Below, piece by piece: positions 33,522-45,113 of a stretch of DNA of 64,000 nucleotides. The notes beneath the pieces are model-generated. The model ran no database searches, had not been told where the DNA came from, and worked only from the letters and a program-made list of their open reading frames with translations. Source of the stretch: Chamaecyparis obtusa (Eukaryota; Streptophyta; Pinopsida; Cupressales; Cupressaceae). The translations under genes and the position numbers were made by a program. Location: NCBI GenBank assembly GCA_027943335.1, contig BSBK01002933.1, positions 186,001 through 250,000 on the forward strand. Reading direction: 5' to 3'. Within the stretch, counting starts at the first letter, position 1; every line of letters starts with the position of its first letter.

Positions 33522-35929
33522 AATTCGACATTTTTGAGTCTTGTACCAGCAACTACAGATTATCATTTGGAGACTTCTTTGTCATGGAGGCAGTTACCCA
33601 TTATCGAACGAGTTTCTAGATAGCCATGCCAGAGGTGACCCGCTGTTGTATGAGGTTTAGATTGTCATATGAGAGGTAACCCAGTGGTGTACGAGGTTTG
33701 ATACCAGGATTTAATTATTGTTTCATATTTTTAGGCAGTTTGTCAGATTTGGACTAACAGCTAACCCTAACAATTGAACTCTTCTGTTTCTGATTAATAT
33801 TTCCTGATTCTGATTGGGAAAGTGCAACTAAATTGCTAAAATAGGTAAAATCTACTAAGCGCATTGCGAGGAATTCAGGTATTCTTCTACAATTGATAAC
33901 ACTTCGATTTGGACATTTAAAACAAACTCTCTTGTGTCAAGCTTGTGTGACTTTTTTTGCTTTCATATCATAGACTTTAGTTTTTGGGCTATAAAACAAA
34001 CATAGATTTGCTTTCTGCATATCTATTACACATAGTAAATAGGCCCTATGAACACTATTTGTGGATGATCTTTAGGGAGTGGGCTTCTTTCACTTTTTCA
34101 TGCATGCGAAGCTCTTCTTGACAAAGGATCCCCTTGTAGGTAGGGAGGATAGTGGGATTATCTTTCATTCTACTGGGTTTTTGAGTCTTCAGCTTTTGAT
34201 CGATACATTCTCTCTTTGGAGAGATTGATTGAGCTTAAGTTGTTGACATCATAGATCTTGGTGAGATAATTTCAGTCTTAGCATGTCAGATTAATTTGTT
34301 TGCTTTGTTTTGGTGAAGTGAAGAGGTTAGATGATTATGCTTTACTTCCTTTTTGGATAGTACCAGAGACCCAGATCCTTGAATCTGATCTAGTCCCCCT
34401 ATGGTATCTTTTGTAATTCATCTTTAGAGAGGGTTAACCGTAGTGGACATTTCTTTAATTGGGTCAACCATGTGGATGGAACCTCAAGCGGTAATAGCCA
34501 TTTTCGTCGTGGTAGCAACAACTGCTATATAAATGTCCTTGTGAAGGAAATCTTAATAGGTGTGGTCTCTTGTTGGGCTATCAAATCTCCCTAGCAGCTC
34601 TTAATTGATTAAATTCTTGAACTATGTCAAAACCTTGGTGTGCCTAGATTGGAGTTCACCCTCTTGAGATCATAAAAGTTGCAGAGTCAAACCATTACTA
34701 AAAACCCTAGCAAGACCAATTTTTCATTTTCTAAGAATATGTGGATTATTGAAAAGCTTTTTGGAACATACACAAATAGCACTCCTAGGGATTAGCATAT
34801 TAAGTCACTTGATTATTCATGTGTAGGGTTGCTTTGTCCCCTGTTCATTGTTTTCAGATGTGCTTGAAATCACTTGCCTATTGTTCTATGTACTTGTTTA
34901 CTTAGTTATTGAAAATGAACGATCCCAAAACAAACTTCAAATTTGGACAGAAAACCTTACAAAACACACTGATTCTGAAAACTAAAATTTCAATATCTGA
35001 CGCAAAATTCCTTTCTAGAGTTAAAAGTCATCTGATAGGATCAAAACACCATATGAGTTTTGAGCGTTTGTCATATCAGAACCCCTAAATTGTTGTACAA
35101 GAGTTTGTATATTGTCATACGAGTTTTGTCCGAAATCATAAGAAAAAAGTCAAAATCTGCCAGCAACTGTCGTATGAGCTTTGTAATTATTGTACGAGTC
35201 TCATCAATTGTCGTGCCAGAGCTTACCCACTATTGTACGAGCCGATAGAAAGTCGTATGAGGATTTTTGCTAGAAACTTATCCAAATTGCCAGAAATCCA
35301 GCTTTTATAGCCTACTTCTAGATTCTATCAAACAAATCCCTGTGTCAAGAACATAGCAGAAACTAGAAAGAATTCGATCATTTTCCTAAAGTGGTCTCTT
35401 GATTCTGATTTAGCCTTGTGATTTATCAATTTGAGTCTTTTTCATCTTGTGTCAAAAGCTTATGAAAATTATCTTCAATTCAATCTTTGTCTAAGAACAG
35501 CTAAGTGTTGTGAGCTCGTGTTTGCCATCTTTTGGGTGTCTACCCATACTATTAGGGCACAATATCCTTCATTTACGTCAAATCTATTTTCAATCAATCC
35601 AATCTTGACAAGGTTGCATCATTTGATCTTCTTGAATCAAGTCATTCTTCAGTTGTCATCATCTTTCTCTTTTGTTTCACCCAAGGTTAATGGTGGAAAC
35701 TAGAGCTTCATCATAGTGAAAACAAGGAGAAAAACCCATATTCTCTTCAGTCACATCTTCTGTGATTGCTGAGATATTTCATCAAACTTTCGACACAACT
35801 GAATTTGTAGAAGACACCCTTGGCAATCTTTACTTAATAGGTTGTTACGTCACCCCTCCTGCATCAACCCATGTAGGTCATCAAGCAACTCCTCATTAAT
35901 CAATCCCCGATAGTTCTCTCAACAACACT
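33522..35929 (+). other. 5' leader of E, non-coding
   Basis: No primer site is seen. It holds two clusters of a TCGTACGA-type motif (about 33,590-33,705 and 35,055-35,265), placed like clusters 1 and 2 of A and D. No ORF with recognisable coding motifs. Confidence 0.6.
35055..35265. repeat. Palindromic motif cluster E-2
   Basis: At least eight copies of TGTCGTACGAG-type motifs and decayed forms (TTGTACAAGAG, GTCATACGAG, GTCGTATGAG, TTGTACGAG) within 210 bases. A smaller set (E-1) lies at 33,590-33,705, and a third (E-3) at 47,205-47,455. Confidence 0.7.
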
Positions 35930-37340
35930 ATGTCTCAAGGAGGAGGCACAAGCCAAGGTTCCCAAGGAAATCAATCCCAACATGGTGTGGATCAAGAACC
36001 CACACCTTCTGAAATTGCTCGGTATCAAAATGATGATGACTTCAAGAAAATGATGAGGCATTTCTTGAAGGAAGACAGAGAAACATACTTCCTAGAGTTA
36101 GCTCATCAAGGGGCTAAACTTCCTCCCAACTTTAATGTTGAAGATATCATTACGCATGAGGAAGAAACTCCAATCATCGCTATGATGAAACAAATGCATG
36201 CCATACAAGTCAAACTTAACAAACTCGAAAAAGAGAAGGAACCTAAGGAGTTCTCCATGGAGGCCCTATGCCCTTTTCCATTTGATAAAGACTTGTACAT
36301 GCCACCATTCTCTAAAGGAGTGGAAATACCTAAATATGATAAGTATGATGGAAACTCTGATCCTCAAGAGCATGTCAGATAATTTTGTACTCAATCTATG
36401 GAGTTCATGCATGAACCAACCTACTTAATGTGTGTTTTCCCTCGATCTTTGGGAGGGTTAGCCATTCAATGGTTCTAAAAAATGCCTCCAACAATCAAAA
36501 CTTTTGAGGAGTTAATCAAACTGTTCTATCAACAATACTCCTACAACATCCAACATCTAGTCACTATGATCGACATCTGCAATCTAAAACAAAACTTAGG
36601 AGAACCATTCCCGACTTTTCTCAAACGATGGAGGAAAAAGTTTTCTCTATATGCTAGACCTATTCCAGAGACTGAGAAGCTGAAAATTTTCATCAACAAT
36701 CTTGTTCCATAACTCAACTATCATTTGCAAATGCCAAATCATTCATGCTTTGATAAAATGGTAGAAAATGCAATCAAAATTGAGAAAGTACTTGTACAAA
36801 AATGAGACATATCACTTCAAAAGGACAAGTATGAATCTGGATCTAATTCTAAAGATAAAAGCAAAAAATGGAACAAGAATAAAGGCGTTGTCACAGACGG
36901 CATTGTTGATACTATCTGTACCGCATCTAAGCCACCTGCTTTCAATCTCATTGTTGGTACCCAAGCCATCAAAGCTTTTGAAGCTAAAGCAACATAATCT
37001 AACAAGAAGCCATGTAACTATAAACCTTGGGCTACAGATCCTAAATGTAAGTTTACTCCTCTCGAAGAGTCCTTGGAATCTGCCATGAAAACTCTGTTGA
37101 CTACCAAAATCATCACCTTGCCTGAGATAAAAGTCTTTGATCCTGAACCTAAACCAAAATGGTGGAGAGAGAATGATTTCTGTGACTTCCATCGCAATAA
37201 GGGTCATAAGACTAATAACTACATACGCTTGAAACATATCATACAAGACAAAATTGATAATGGATAAATCATAATTGACAATTACAAAAGCAATAATGAT
37301 CATACAACATTCATGGAGCCATTTTCGAAACATGGTTAAG
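35930..37340 (+). pseudogene. gag of E, broken
   Basis: ATG at 35,930 begins 150 open codons with a Gly/Gln/Ser-rich head and a charged helix. Stops follow at 36,380, 36,477, 36,710, 36,804 and 36,997. Gag core landmarks are readable: PKYDKYDGNSDPQEHVR, FPRSLGGLAIQWF, ICNLKQNLGEPFPTFLKRW. The zinc-finger-like motif near 37,180 reads CDFH...GH...Y, with its last Cys changed to Tyr. The head is much shorter than in A and D and lacks the RS-rich stretch. Confidence 0.85.
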
Positions 37341-39852
37341 GAGATTCATCTTTTCAACCTAATGTGGGTGCTAAGGTAAATTATGCTTACTCTGGAAATA
37401 ATTTTGTCATCAATATGGTTGAACCATGCCTATTTGAGCGTTGCAATGTCATCACAATTGTAAGAAAAGATAGAGAAAATCAATCAACAAATGCAGTCAC
37501 TTGATCACAAGCTCAGGCGCATCTGCAAGGACAAATCCTAGATTCATCAAATGTCCCTAAGATACCTTTCAATCTCTCCTCTACTTCTAAACAGAAGGCT
37601 GCCTCTAAATCATCAAATCTTAAAGACACGAGGCCAACATCCTACAGTATTGTCCAACAACTCCAGCATACAATTGCAAAAATCTCCATATTTGAGTTGC
37701 TTCGGATATCTCCAGCTCATAGAGCCATTCTAGACAAAGCTCTGCTCGGATCCAATGTTCTTGACAACCTTGATTTAGACAGATTCCAGACTATGGTTGG
37801 TCATTTGATGTCTCCATAGGATATCTCCTTTTCGGAGGAAGATGATAACTCCTAGAGTCATCCGCATAACCAGCCTTTGCATATTGAAGTCTTGATCTAA
37901 AACCATCATGTCTAACGCGTGTTGATAGATGGAGGTGCTAGTCTCAAAATTTGTTCTTACAACTTGATCACACAATTGGGATTATCTGAAGCTGCCATTG
38001 ATCCTAAGAAGAAGATAACTATCAAAGCATATGATGAGCAAGAAAGATCTTCCAAAGGAACTATTGTCTTACCTATTAGAACATGATCCGTTATCAGAGA
38101 CACCATATGTCAAGTTCTTGATCTACCTTTGGCTTAAAACATTCTTCTAGGAAGACCCTGGATACATGAAATGAGAGCTATTCCTTCCACATACCATCAA
38201 TGTATGAAATTTCCTTATAAAGGAGTAAAGGTGATGATTCCAGCTGATTTATCTGCAACTTGCAATGCATTGAAGGAAATTGCTGATAAAGTTGTTCCTA
38301 ATAACAAAGAATCTTCCACTAAGCAAATAGACATTGCTTCAACATCCAAGATAGAAGACATTGCTAAAGAAGTCAAAATTAAAGACAATGGTATGGGAGA
38401 ACGCACAATGGAACCCGTTTTATCTCTCACATCTCTCCCGTTGTCCCCAAAATCTTATGGACAACCTTTTGACAAAGTGAAACCTACAACTAAAGAATCC
38501 CAGGTCATATTCAATGGAATCTTTGTCACAGAATAAGTATCTAAACAAGAGTTTGAGGAAGAAGAAGTTGTGCTTGCATGGTTATACAAGGACGAGTCTC
38601 AATCCCAATCAGTATAAAAATGTGGCTCCACTTCAAGAAAAATTCCTCAGAAGTCATATGGGCCAGGGGATAAATTGATCACAAAAATGTGATATACTGA
38701 AAAAGGATCTCTAGGACTACAAGGTAAAGGTCTTCTCTCACTGCTTGACCATCGTGGTCGACCAAACAAGAATACAATAGGTTTAGGATATCAAAAGAAG
38801 CCTTTCTATCTTAGCAAAAACTCTCCACATGTCTTAGAACAGATTGAACCAACAGAGGAAACACCACAACAATCTAATAGTGATGATTCAGACACCATTG
38901 AGGAACTCATTCCTTATGAGCATTTGCCTAAAGAAATAAAATACCTTCTTGAAGCGGAGGATGATCCAATTAAAAGAATTAATGTAGTAGACACACAAGA
39001 ACCTACTATAGAACAAGAGACAGTTGCACCACAAGAACTAGCTGATCTCAAAGATAACCAAACATACCAGGAGGAATGTGGTAGCTATTTTGAGGCAAAT
39101 TCTCATGAGTATGAATTCAAATCAGAATCTGAGGGTAACCCTTCTTGGGGTATTCATCTTGACTATACACATGTTCTCAGATTTCCCAAAGGTCTCGATG
39201 AAAAATCAAAGGATGAATTAAATGACTATGAATGGGGAGTCATTCCAGAAGAAGATGAGCTTAACATAGAAAAACATATTGATGTTATTCACCAATATGC
39301 ACCTAAACCCAACGTAAGTCTAGAGCGAAATAATGAACTTAACGAGTCTGATCCACCTATGGCTGAATTGTACTCCCACAATGACATTGATCCTATTCAC
39401 GAATTGAACATTTTGAGTTATAATGTCACCTTCAAACTCAAGAGTTAGGTTATGACCAATGATGATAGATCCATATCCGTAAACACTATCTCCTAATCTT
39501 TCCCCACTTTGACTATCCAACATCCCGAACTTCTTGACCAAACCTCCACAAATCTGAGCCAAGGTATCTATACTTTTCCAAATGACTATGCCCTTGCTTG
39601 CTACCTCAATGCAGTTGAGCCTATGATGACTTCCATCAGTGAACCGAGTGTTAGCATGACGGAGTCGGACATCAAGTATCTTAGTCAAAAGAATAAGAAT
39701 AAAAATAAAAAGAAAAGGAGTTCTGAGGGTGAAAACTACTTTGTGGCAGTCTCAGAACCTACAAAAGTAAAAATAAAAGATGTATCCAAAGGTGAAAACC
39801 TCTCTAAGGTGCCTAAGGATGAGATATTTGATGTCCTTCCGAGTCCTTTATA
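37341..39852 (+). pseudogene. Protease and linker of E
   Basis: Protease active site RVLIDGGASLKIC (about 37,917-37,956), second landmark ILLGRPWIHEM (about 38,145-38,175), then AIPSTYHQCMKFPYKG. The linker is acidic, open over 38,924-39,448, and includes a G-patch-like KMxYTEKGSLGLQGKG near 38,690, where TGA stands for a likely Trp. Stops are frequent. All blocks share one frame with gag and RT. Confidence 0.8.
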
Positions 39853-40740
39853 GGACAGATCTCCAATACTGATTGAGCCAACTCAATCTATCAACTTGGG
39901 AACAACAGAAGAACCACAGTTGATCCATGTAGCACAATCCTTATCAGAAGAAGAAAAGAAAAAATTTACTGCATTCCTAATAGAAAAAAAGATCAAATTT
40001 TCATGAAAATATTCAGATATGCCAGGGTTGGATCCTGATCTTATAATATACCATTTATCTATAGCTCCAGGGGTCAAACCTGTTAAGCAAAAATTGAGAA
40101 AGATGCATCCACATGTTGCACTCTTGGTCAAAGCTGAATTAGAGAAACTACTAAAAGATGAATTCATCTATGTTATTGATTATGCTGAATAGATCTCAAA
40201 TATTGTACATGTATCAAAACCAAACAAATCTATAAGAGTATGCACAGATTTTAGAAATGTAAACAAAGCATGCCCTAAGGATGATTTTCCACTACTTAAC
40301 ATTGATATGATAGTGGACATGACTGCAGGCTTCGAGATGTATTCTTTAATGGATGGTTTTTCAGGATACAACCAAATAAAAATTGGTCCAGAAGATCAGG
40401 AGAAAACTGCTTTCACATGTGCATGGGGTACCTTCTGTTGGAATGTCATGCCATTTGGGCTTAAGAATGATGGTGCTACATATCAAAGAGCTATGACATC
40501 TATCTTTCATGACATGATGCATCAAACTATGGAGGATTATGTTGATGATACTTTGGAAAAATCTATGATAAGATCTGAACATCTGAATGATTTGAGAAAA
40601 ATACTAGATTGAATGGAGAAGTTTAGTCTCAGACTAAACCCTAAGAAGTGTGCTTTTGGTGTCACTTTTGGAAAGCTCTTAGGTTACATTGTTTCAAAGA
40701 AAGGAATTGAAGTAGATCTAGAAAAAGGTTAAAGCTATCA
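39853..40740 (+). pseudogene. Reverse transcriptase of E
   Basis: Blocks HLSIAPGVKPVKQ, CTDFRNVNKACPKDDFPL, LMDGFSGYNQI, CAWGTFCWNVMPFGLKN, and catalytic YVDD at 40,538-40,549. Stops near 40,004 and 40,190 fall where relatives have Trp; another is at 40,610. One extra base in a run of A near 40,725 shifts the frame. Confidence 0.9.
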
Positions 40741-41340
40741 TGGAGATGTAACCTCCCAAGAATATCAATCAAATGAGAAAATTACAAGGGAGAGTACAAT
40801 CTATCAGACGCTCCATATCTCAGCTAGCTGACATATCACATCCTTTCACGAAAACATTACATAAAAGTGTGACTTTTGCATGGAACGAGGAATGTGAAAA
40901 GAACTTTAATCATATCAAGAAATATCTATCAAATCCTCCTATTTTGATGCCTCCTATACAAGGGAAGCCATTGATCTTATATGTCTCCACCACAAATACA
41001 TCATTGGGGGCATTACTAGCACAACATGATGAGAACAAGAAGGAAAGAGCTATATACTATATCAATAGAACATTGGTAGCATATGAGAAGAACTATTCAA
41101 TGATTGAGAAAGATTATCTAGCTGTGATCTTTGCATCACATAAACTGAGATATTATATGTTAGCTCATACCACACATTTGGTAGCTAAGATTGATCCACT
41201 AAAGTACCTACTAAGCAAAGCTTCCCTCATAGGTAGATTAGCTAAATGGGTGATGCTATTAAGTGAATTTAACATTAAATATATTGAAAGAAAAGCTATC
41301 AAGGGCCAAGTTATTGCTGATCAACTAGCTAATGGACCTT
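40741..41340 (+). pseudogene. RNase H of E
   Basis: Part of an open stretch from 40,773 to 41,792. KPLILYVSTTNTSLGALLAQ, YSMIEKDYLAVIFASHKLRYYM and DPLKYLL are all present, so it is complete, unlike the copy in A. The first Asp of the usual Y-x-D is Ser or Thr in this family. Confidence 0.88.
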
Positions 41341-41792
41341 TGTTTGATGATACACCAATGCAAATGGAATTCCTAGATTCCTATATCATGAATCTTTCTT
41401 CTAGAGCATGGAAGCTATTCTTTGACAGCTCATATACACAGAATGGATCTGGAGTAGGCATATTGTTAATCACTCAAGGATACTCGATTCCTAAAGCATT
41501 TAGAATAAATTTTCCTTGCACAAACAATATTTCTGAATATGAAGCCCTTCTTAATATCATGAAGATTGAAACTGAATGGAGAGTAACAAAACTACACATT
41601 CACGGAGACTCACAACTTGTAATACACCAAGTCAATGATGTGTATCAAATGAAAGATGGAAATTTGATCCCATATAAGAGAATGGTAGATGATCTAAAGA
41701 AATATTTCATCTCTATCACCTTTGAACAAATTACGAGAATAGAGAATAAGGCTGTCGATACTATGGAAACACTATCTACTTTATTACAATAG
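41341..41792 (+). pseudogene. Second RNase H domain of E
   Basis: Open and readable: LFFDSSYTQNGSGVG, NNISEYEALLN, LHIHGDSQLVIHQV, RIENKAVDTM. All four acidic positions appear kept, although the first motif is D-S-S rather than D-G-S. It ends in TAG at 41,790. Confidence 0.88.
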
Positions 41793-43158
41793 CTTGAACA
41801 TGAGATACACTACGAGTTCCTGGTGGAAGCACTATCTTATCTTGCATACGATTCTCCCAAAACTCGCATGATCTGCACTATTGTTGGTCATGATTCATCC
41901 TGATACAAAAAACTTTTCTCCTATCTCCAAGACCAAATAATTTCTGATACCTTTTAACTGCCATGAGAAACGATACCTTATTTGAAATGCATCCCGGTAT
42001 GTCATCATTGGTAACGATCTCTACAAATGAGGTCTAGATGGTACACTCCGTAGATGTTTAGAACGAGAAGAGTCTAAACGGGCATTAGAGGAAGTCCATG
42101 AAGGTATATGTGGATCATATTCCAACGGTTTAACACTAGCTCAAAAACTTGTTAGGGATGGGTACTATTGGCTTGAAATGGAAAAAGAGGCTATCAAGTT
42201 TGCTAAGAACTGTCAAAAGTACCAAGTACATGGCAACTTAATTCATGCACAAGGGAGAGATCTAATTCCCTTTACTACACAATGGCCTTTTCACCAATGG
42301 GCATTTGATCTTATAGGAGCCATACATCCTCATTCTTCTAATGGACATACCCATATCATTACGACTACATACTATTTCAGAAAATGGGTAGAAGTAGTCC
42401 CTTTGACTCAAGCAACCGGCAAACAAATTTCAATGTTCATCTTGAACTACATAATATGTCAGTATGGTATTCCACATTCTATAGTCACAGATAATGGTGG
42501 TCAATTCAAGAACAGAGACTTAGATGATTTATGTGCTAAATTCAAGATTACACAACATTGGTCATCAATCTACTATCCTCAAGAGAATGGACAAGCAAAG
42601 GCTTCAAACAAGAATCTATTGAAAATCTTGCATCGCACAGATAATAAAATAGAAAAAGACTGGCATCTCATGATCAATCTAGCTCTCTGGGCCTACAAAA
42701 GAAGTATCAGAATGCCCAATGGGGCTACACCATTTGCTTTAGTTTATGGGTCTGATGCGGTACTACCTATTGAGGTTGAAATCATATCACTAAGAATCAG
42801 AATGCATGGTCTAGTAACTGATGATGACTATAGAGTATCTAGGTTAAAAGAATTTGAACTACTAGATGAGCGCAGACAAGCAACGTATGGTCATCTCAGA
42901 GTATATCAAAAAAGAATGTCTAGAGTATACAACAAGAAAGTCAGACATAGAGAATTTTCGGTTGGCGATATAGTCTTGAGAGAAAATCTTAAAAATCAAT
43001 CACATCGAGAATGCAAGCGAAAGTTTGAACCCAACTGGCTGGGTCCCTTTGTTGTCACTGCTACTTTTGGCTCTGGTGCCTATCAACTCTCAACGACTAA
43101 TGAAGAACAGCTCCGAGAACCAATCAACATTCTCCATCTGAAGAAATTCTATGCCTAA
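41793..43158 (+). pseudogene. Integrase of E, catalytic Glu replaced
   Basis: The region before 42,178 carries stops and a frame change. The zinc module is damaged: GGHSNG has become GSYSNG (His to Tyr) and CxKC has become CQKY. From 42,178 the frame is open for 326 codons. WAFDLIG and TDNGGQF give the two Asp residues. The expected Glu is Lys (AAG, 42,598-42,600). The C-terminus ends INILHLKKFYA, closely like A's. Confidence 0.9.
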
Positions 43159-45113
43159 GGCATTTAGCATTCAAAAATGTCCTGAAAAAATTATAAAAAT
43201 TGAAAAAATCCTAAAAAAATGAACATCTTGGTGAAAACCTAGCAATAGGCACCTTGATGATTCACAAAAAAATCAAAAAATAAAAAAAATACAAAAAAAT
43301 TGAAAAAATGGAAAATACAAAAAAATGAGAAAAAGAAAAAGTGCCTTGGTGAAAACCTGGAAATAGGCACCTTAGTAGCAAAAATAGAATCTCTGTCAAG
43401 ATGGTGAAAACCTGACAAATAGGTGCCACTTGTTTCAAAATGCTACATCTATCAGCGCAATCTTGGTCTTTCCCAGTTTTCAGTCTTGCTTTAGTTTGTA
43501 CGTATCTCCCGGTTTGTTTCTGCATTTTTGTTTTCAATAAAGTCGATCTGTACACCAATCAACTCAGGCGTCTGTATCCTATCAATGTTTCAAACTTGGG
43601 GGCAATCATAGTCATATCCCATGGCCTCCAGTGTATCTTAAACGTGTCATATCCACTCAGAGTCCTTTGAAGCTTCATCCGAGTCAGTCAGTCAGTCTCT
43701 CCAGAAAGGATTTTATATCTACAACAACTCAATCAAACATCAACACAACGGAAAACAATCTATGCTTTACATGCTTTTAGCTCCTTGTATGCTTACTGAT
43801 TTGCATTGAGATTTTTACATATTGTGTCCCTTTGAGCTCTTTGATGATGTCCTTTACAAGATTTAGAGAGTGATGACTGGGGGCATAATCTTTCCTTTGT
43901 CTTCTGCTTGTATGTGAAAATCTAACAACTTTAAAAATTTTAGATTGAAATGGTGTCCGTCTGTAAGAGCCTCAATCTTGTATTGGATGGCCATGAGTAC
44001 CTCGACCATTAATACCTATAAAATTCAAGGAAGTTTGATCTAACTATTGTCTTTTTGAGTGAATTCTTACTCCTACTGTGAAACGCGATCTTACCTAAGG
44101 ATGTGAACAATAAAGGGTCACTACGGGTAATTCACATAGGATTTAGAATGATCTCTTGACTATTTGGCATGTTTGTTTTGCAAGGCATATTCAGCTCATC
44201 ACGACATTTATGTTTTGATGCTTATACAAATTGCTATATCAAAATGGACATGAGATTCAGGTCATCCTGGCGTTTATGCCTTGGTGCTTATATCTAATTC
44301 GACATTTCAAAAATAAAATCAATATTCATATGTCCATGGTTATCTAACCAGTGGGCATTGTATTGATCTTGCACATATAAATCAATATTCATATGTCTAT
44401 AGTTTCCTAACTAGTGGGCATTTTATTGATTTATCCGGTTACCTAAAAATTCAATGATGAAAATAACCGACACAGGATTAGTGACTAGGTCCTAGGTATT
44501 AGGTTTGCATTTCATTCTGCATGTCATTTTGCACTTTGCATGATTGCATGATCTCACAAATTTATGAATACAATTAAAATGCTTAAATGATTCTTCAGAA
44601 CCTAAAACTTAAACTTGATCAAGAAGAGCTGAGTCTCTCATGAAGTTTTCTTCACAGAACTGCAAGCAGTCACCATCCTGGGTTAAATATCCTTTTGACA
44701 TAAGAATGAGTACTTGTCTTCATCAATACCTATAAAATATATCATGTGTATCGTTGCATTTACATTGCATACATGTGCATAATCAAAATCATACATTTCC
44801 CTACATTTTTCTATAATCAATTACATTTGCATAAATCCATACATTTGAAAGAAATCATTGCATTGCATAAATCCATACATACATTCTACACTACTCATAG
44901 CATTTACATCACATGATATCATCATAAATCAAAATACGACAAGTACAAATGAAGTCATAACCAAAATCTCGATCTCATATATATCATATAACTCGAAATA
45001 GTCAAGGGTGCACTACTAGCACAAATTACAAAAGAATAAGCTCATGTGAGCTATCAAAGTCAGAGTAGTGTATATGAACCAAAATGAAAAAAATATCAGA
45101 ATATCTAGACAAA
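43159..45113 (+). other. 3' non-coding region of E, after pol
   Basis: An A-rich stretch with three hairpin units around GGTGAAAACCTGG at 43,226-43,258, 43,341-43,373 and 43,397-43,432. It then has GACTGGGGGCATAAT near 43,877, and a duplicated phrase, ATTCATATGTC(C/T)AT(G/A)GTT, near 44,332 and 44,388. No plus-strand coding potential. Confidence 0.6.
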
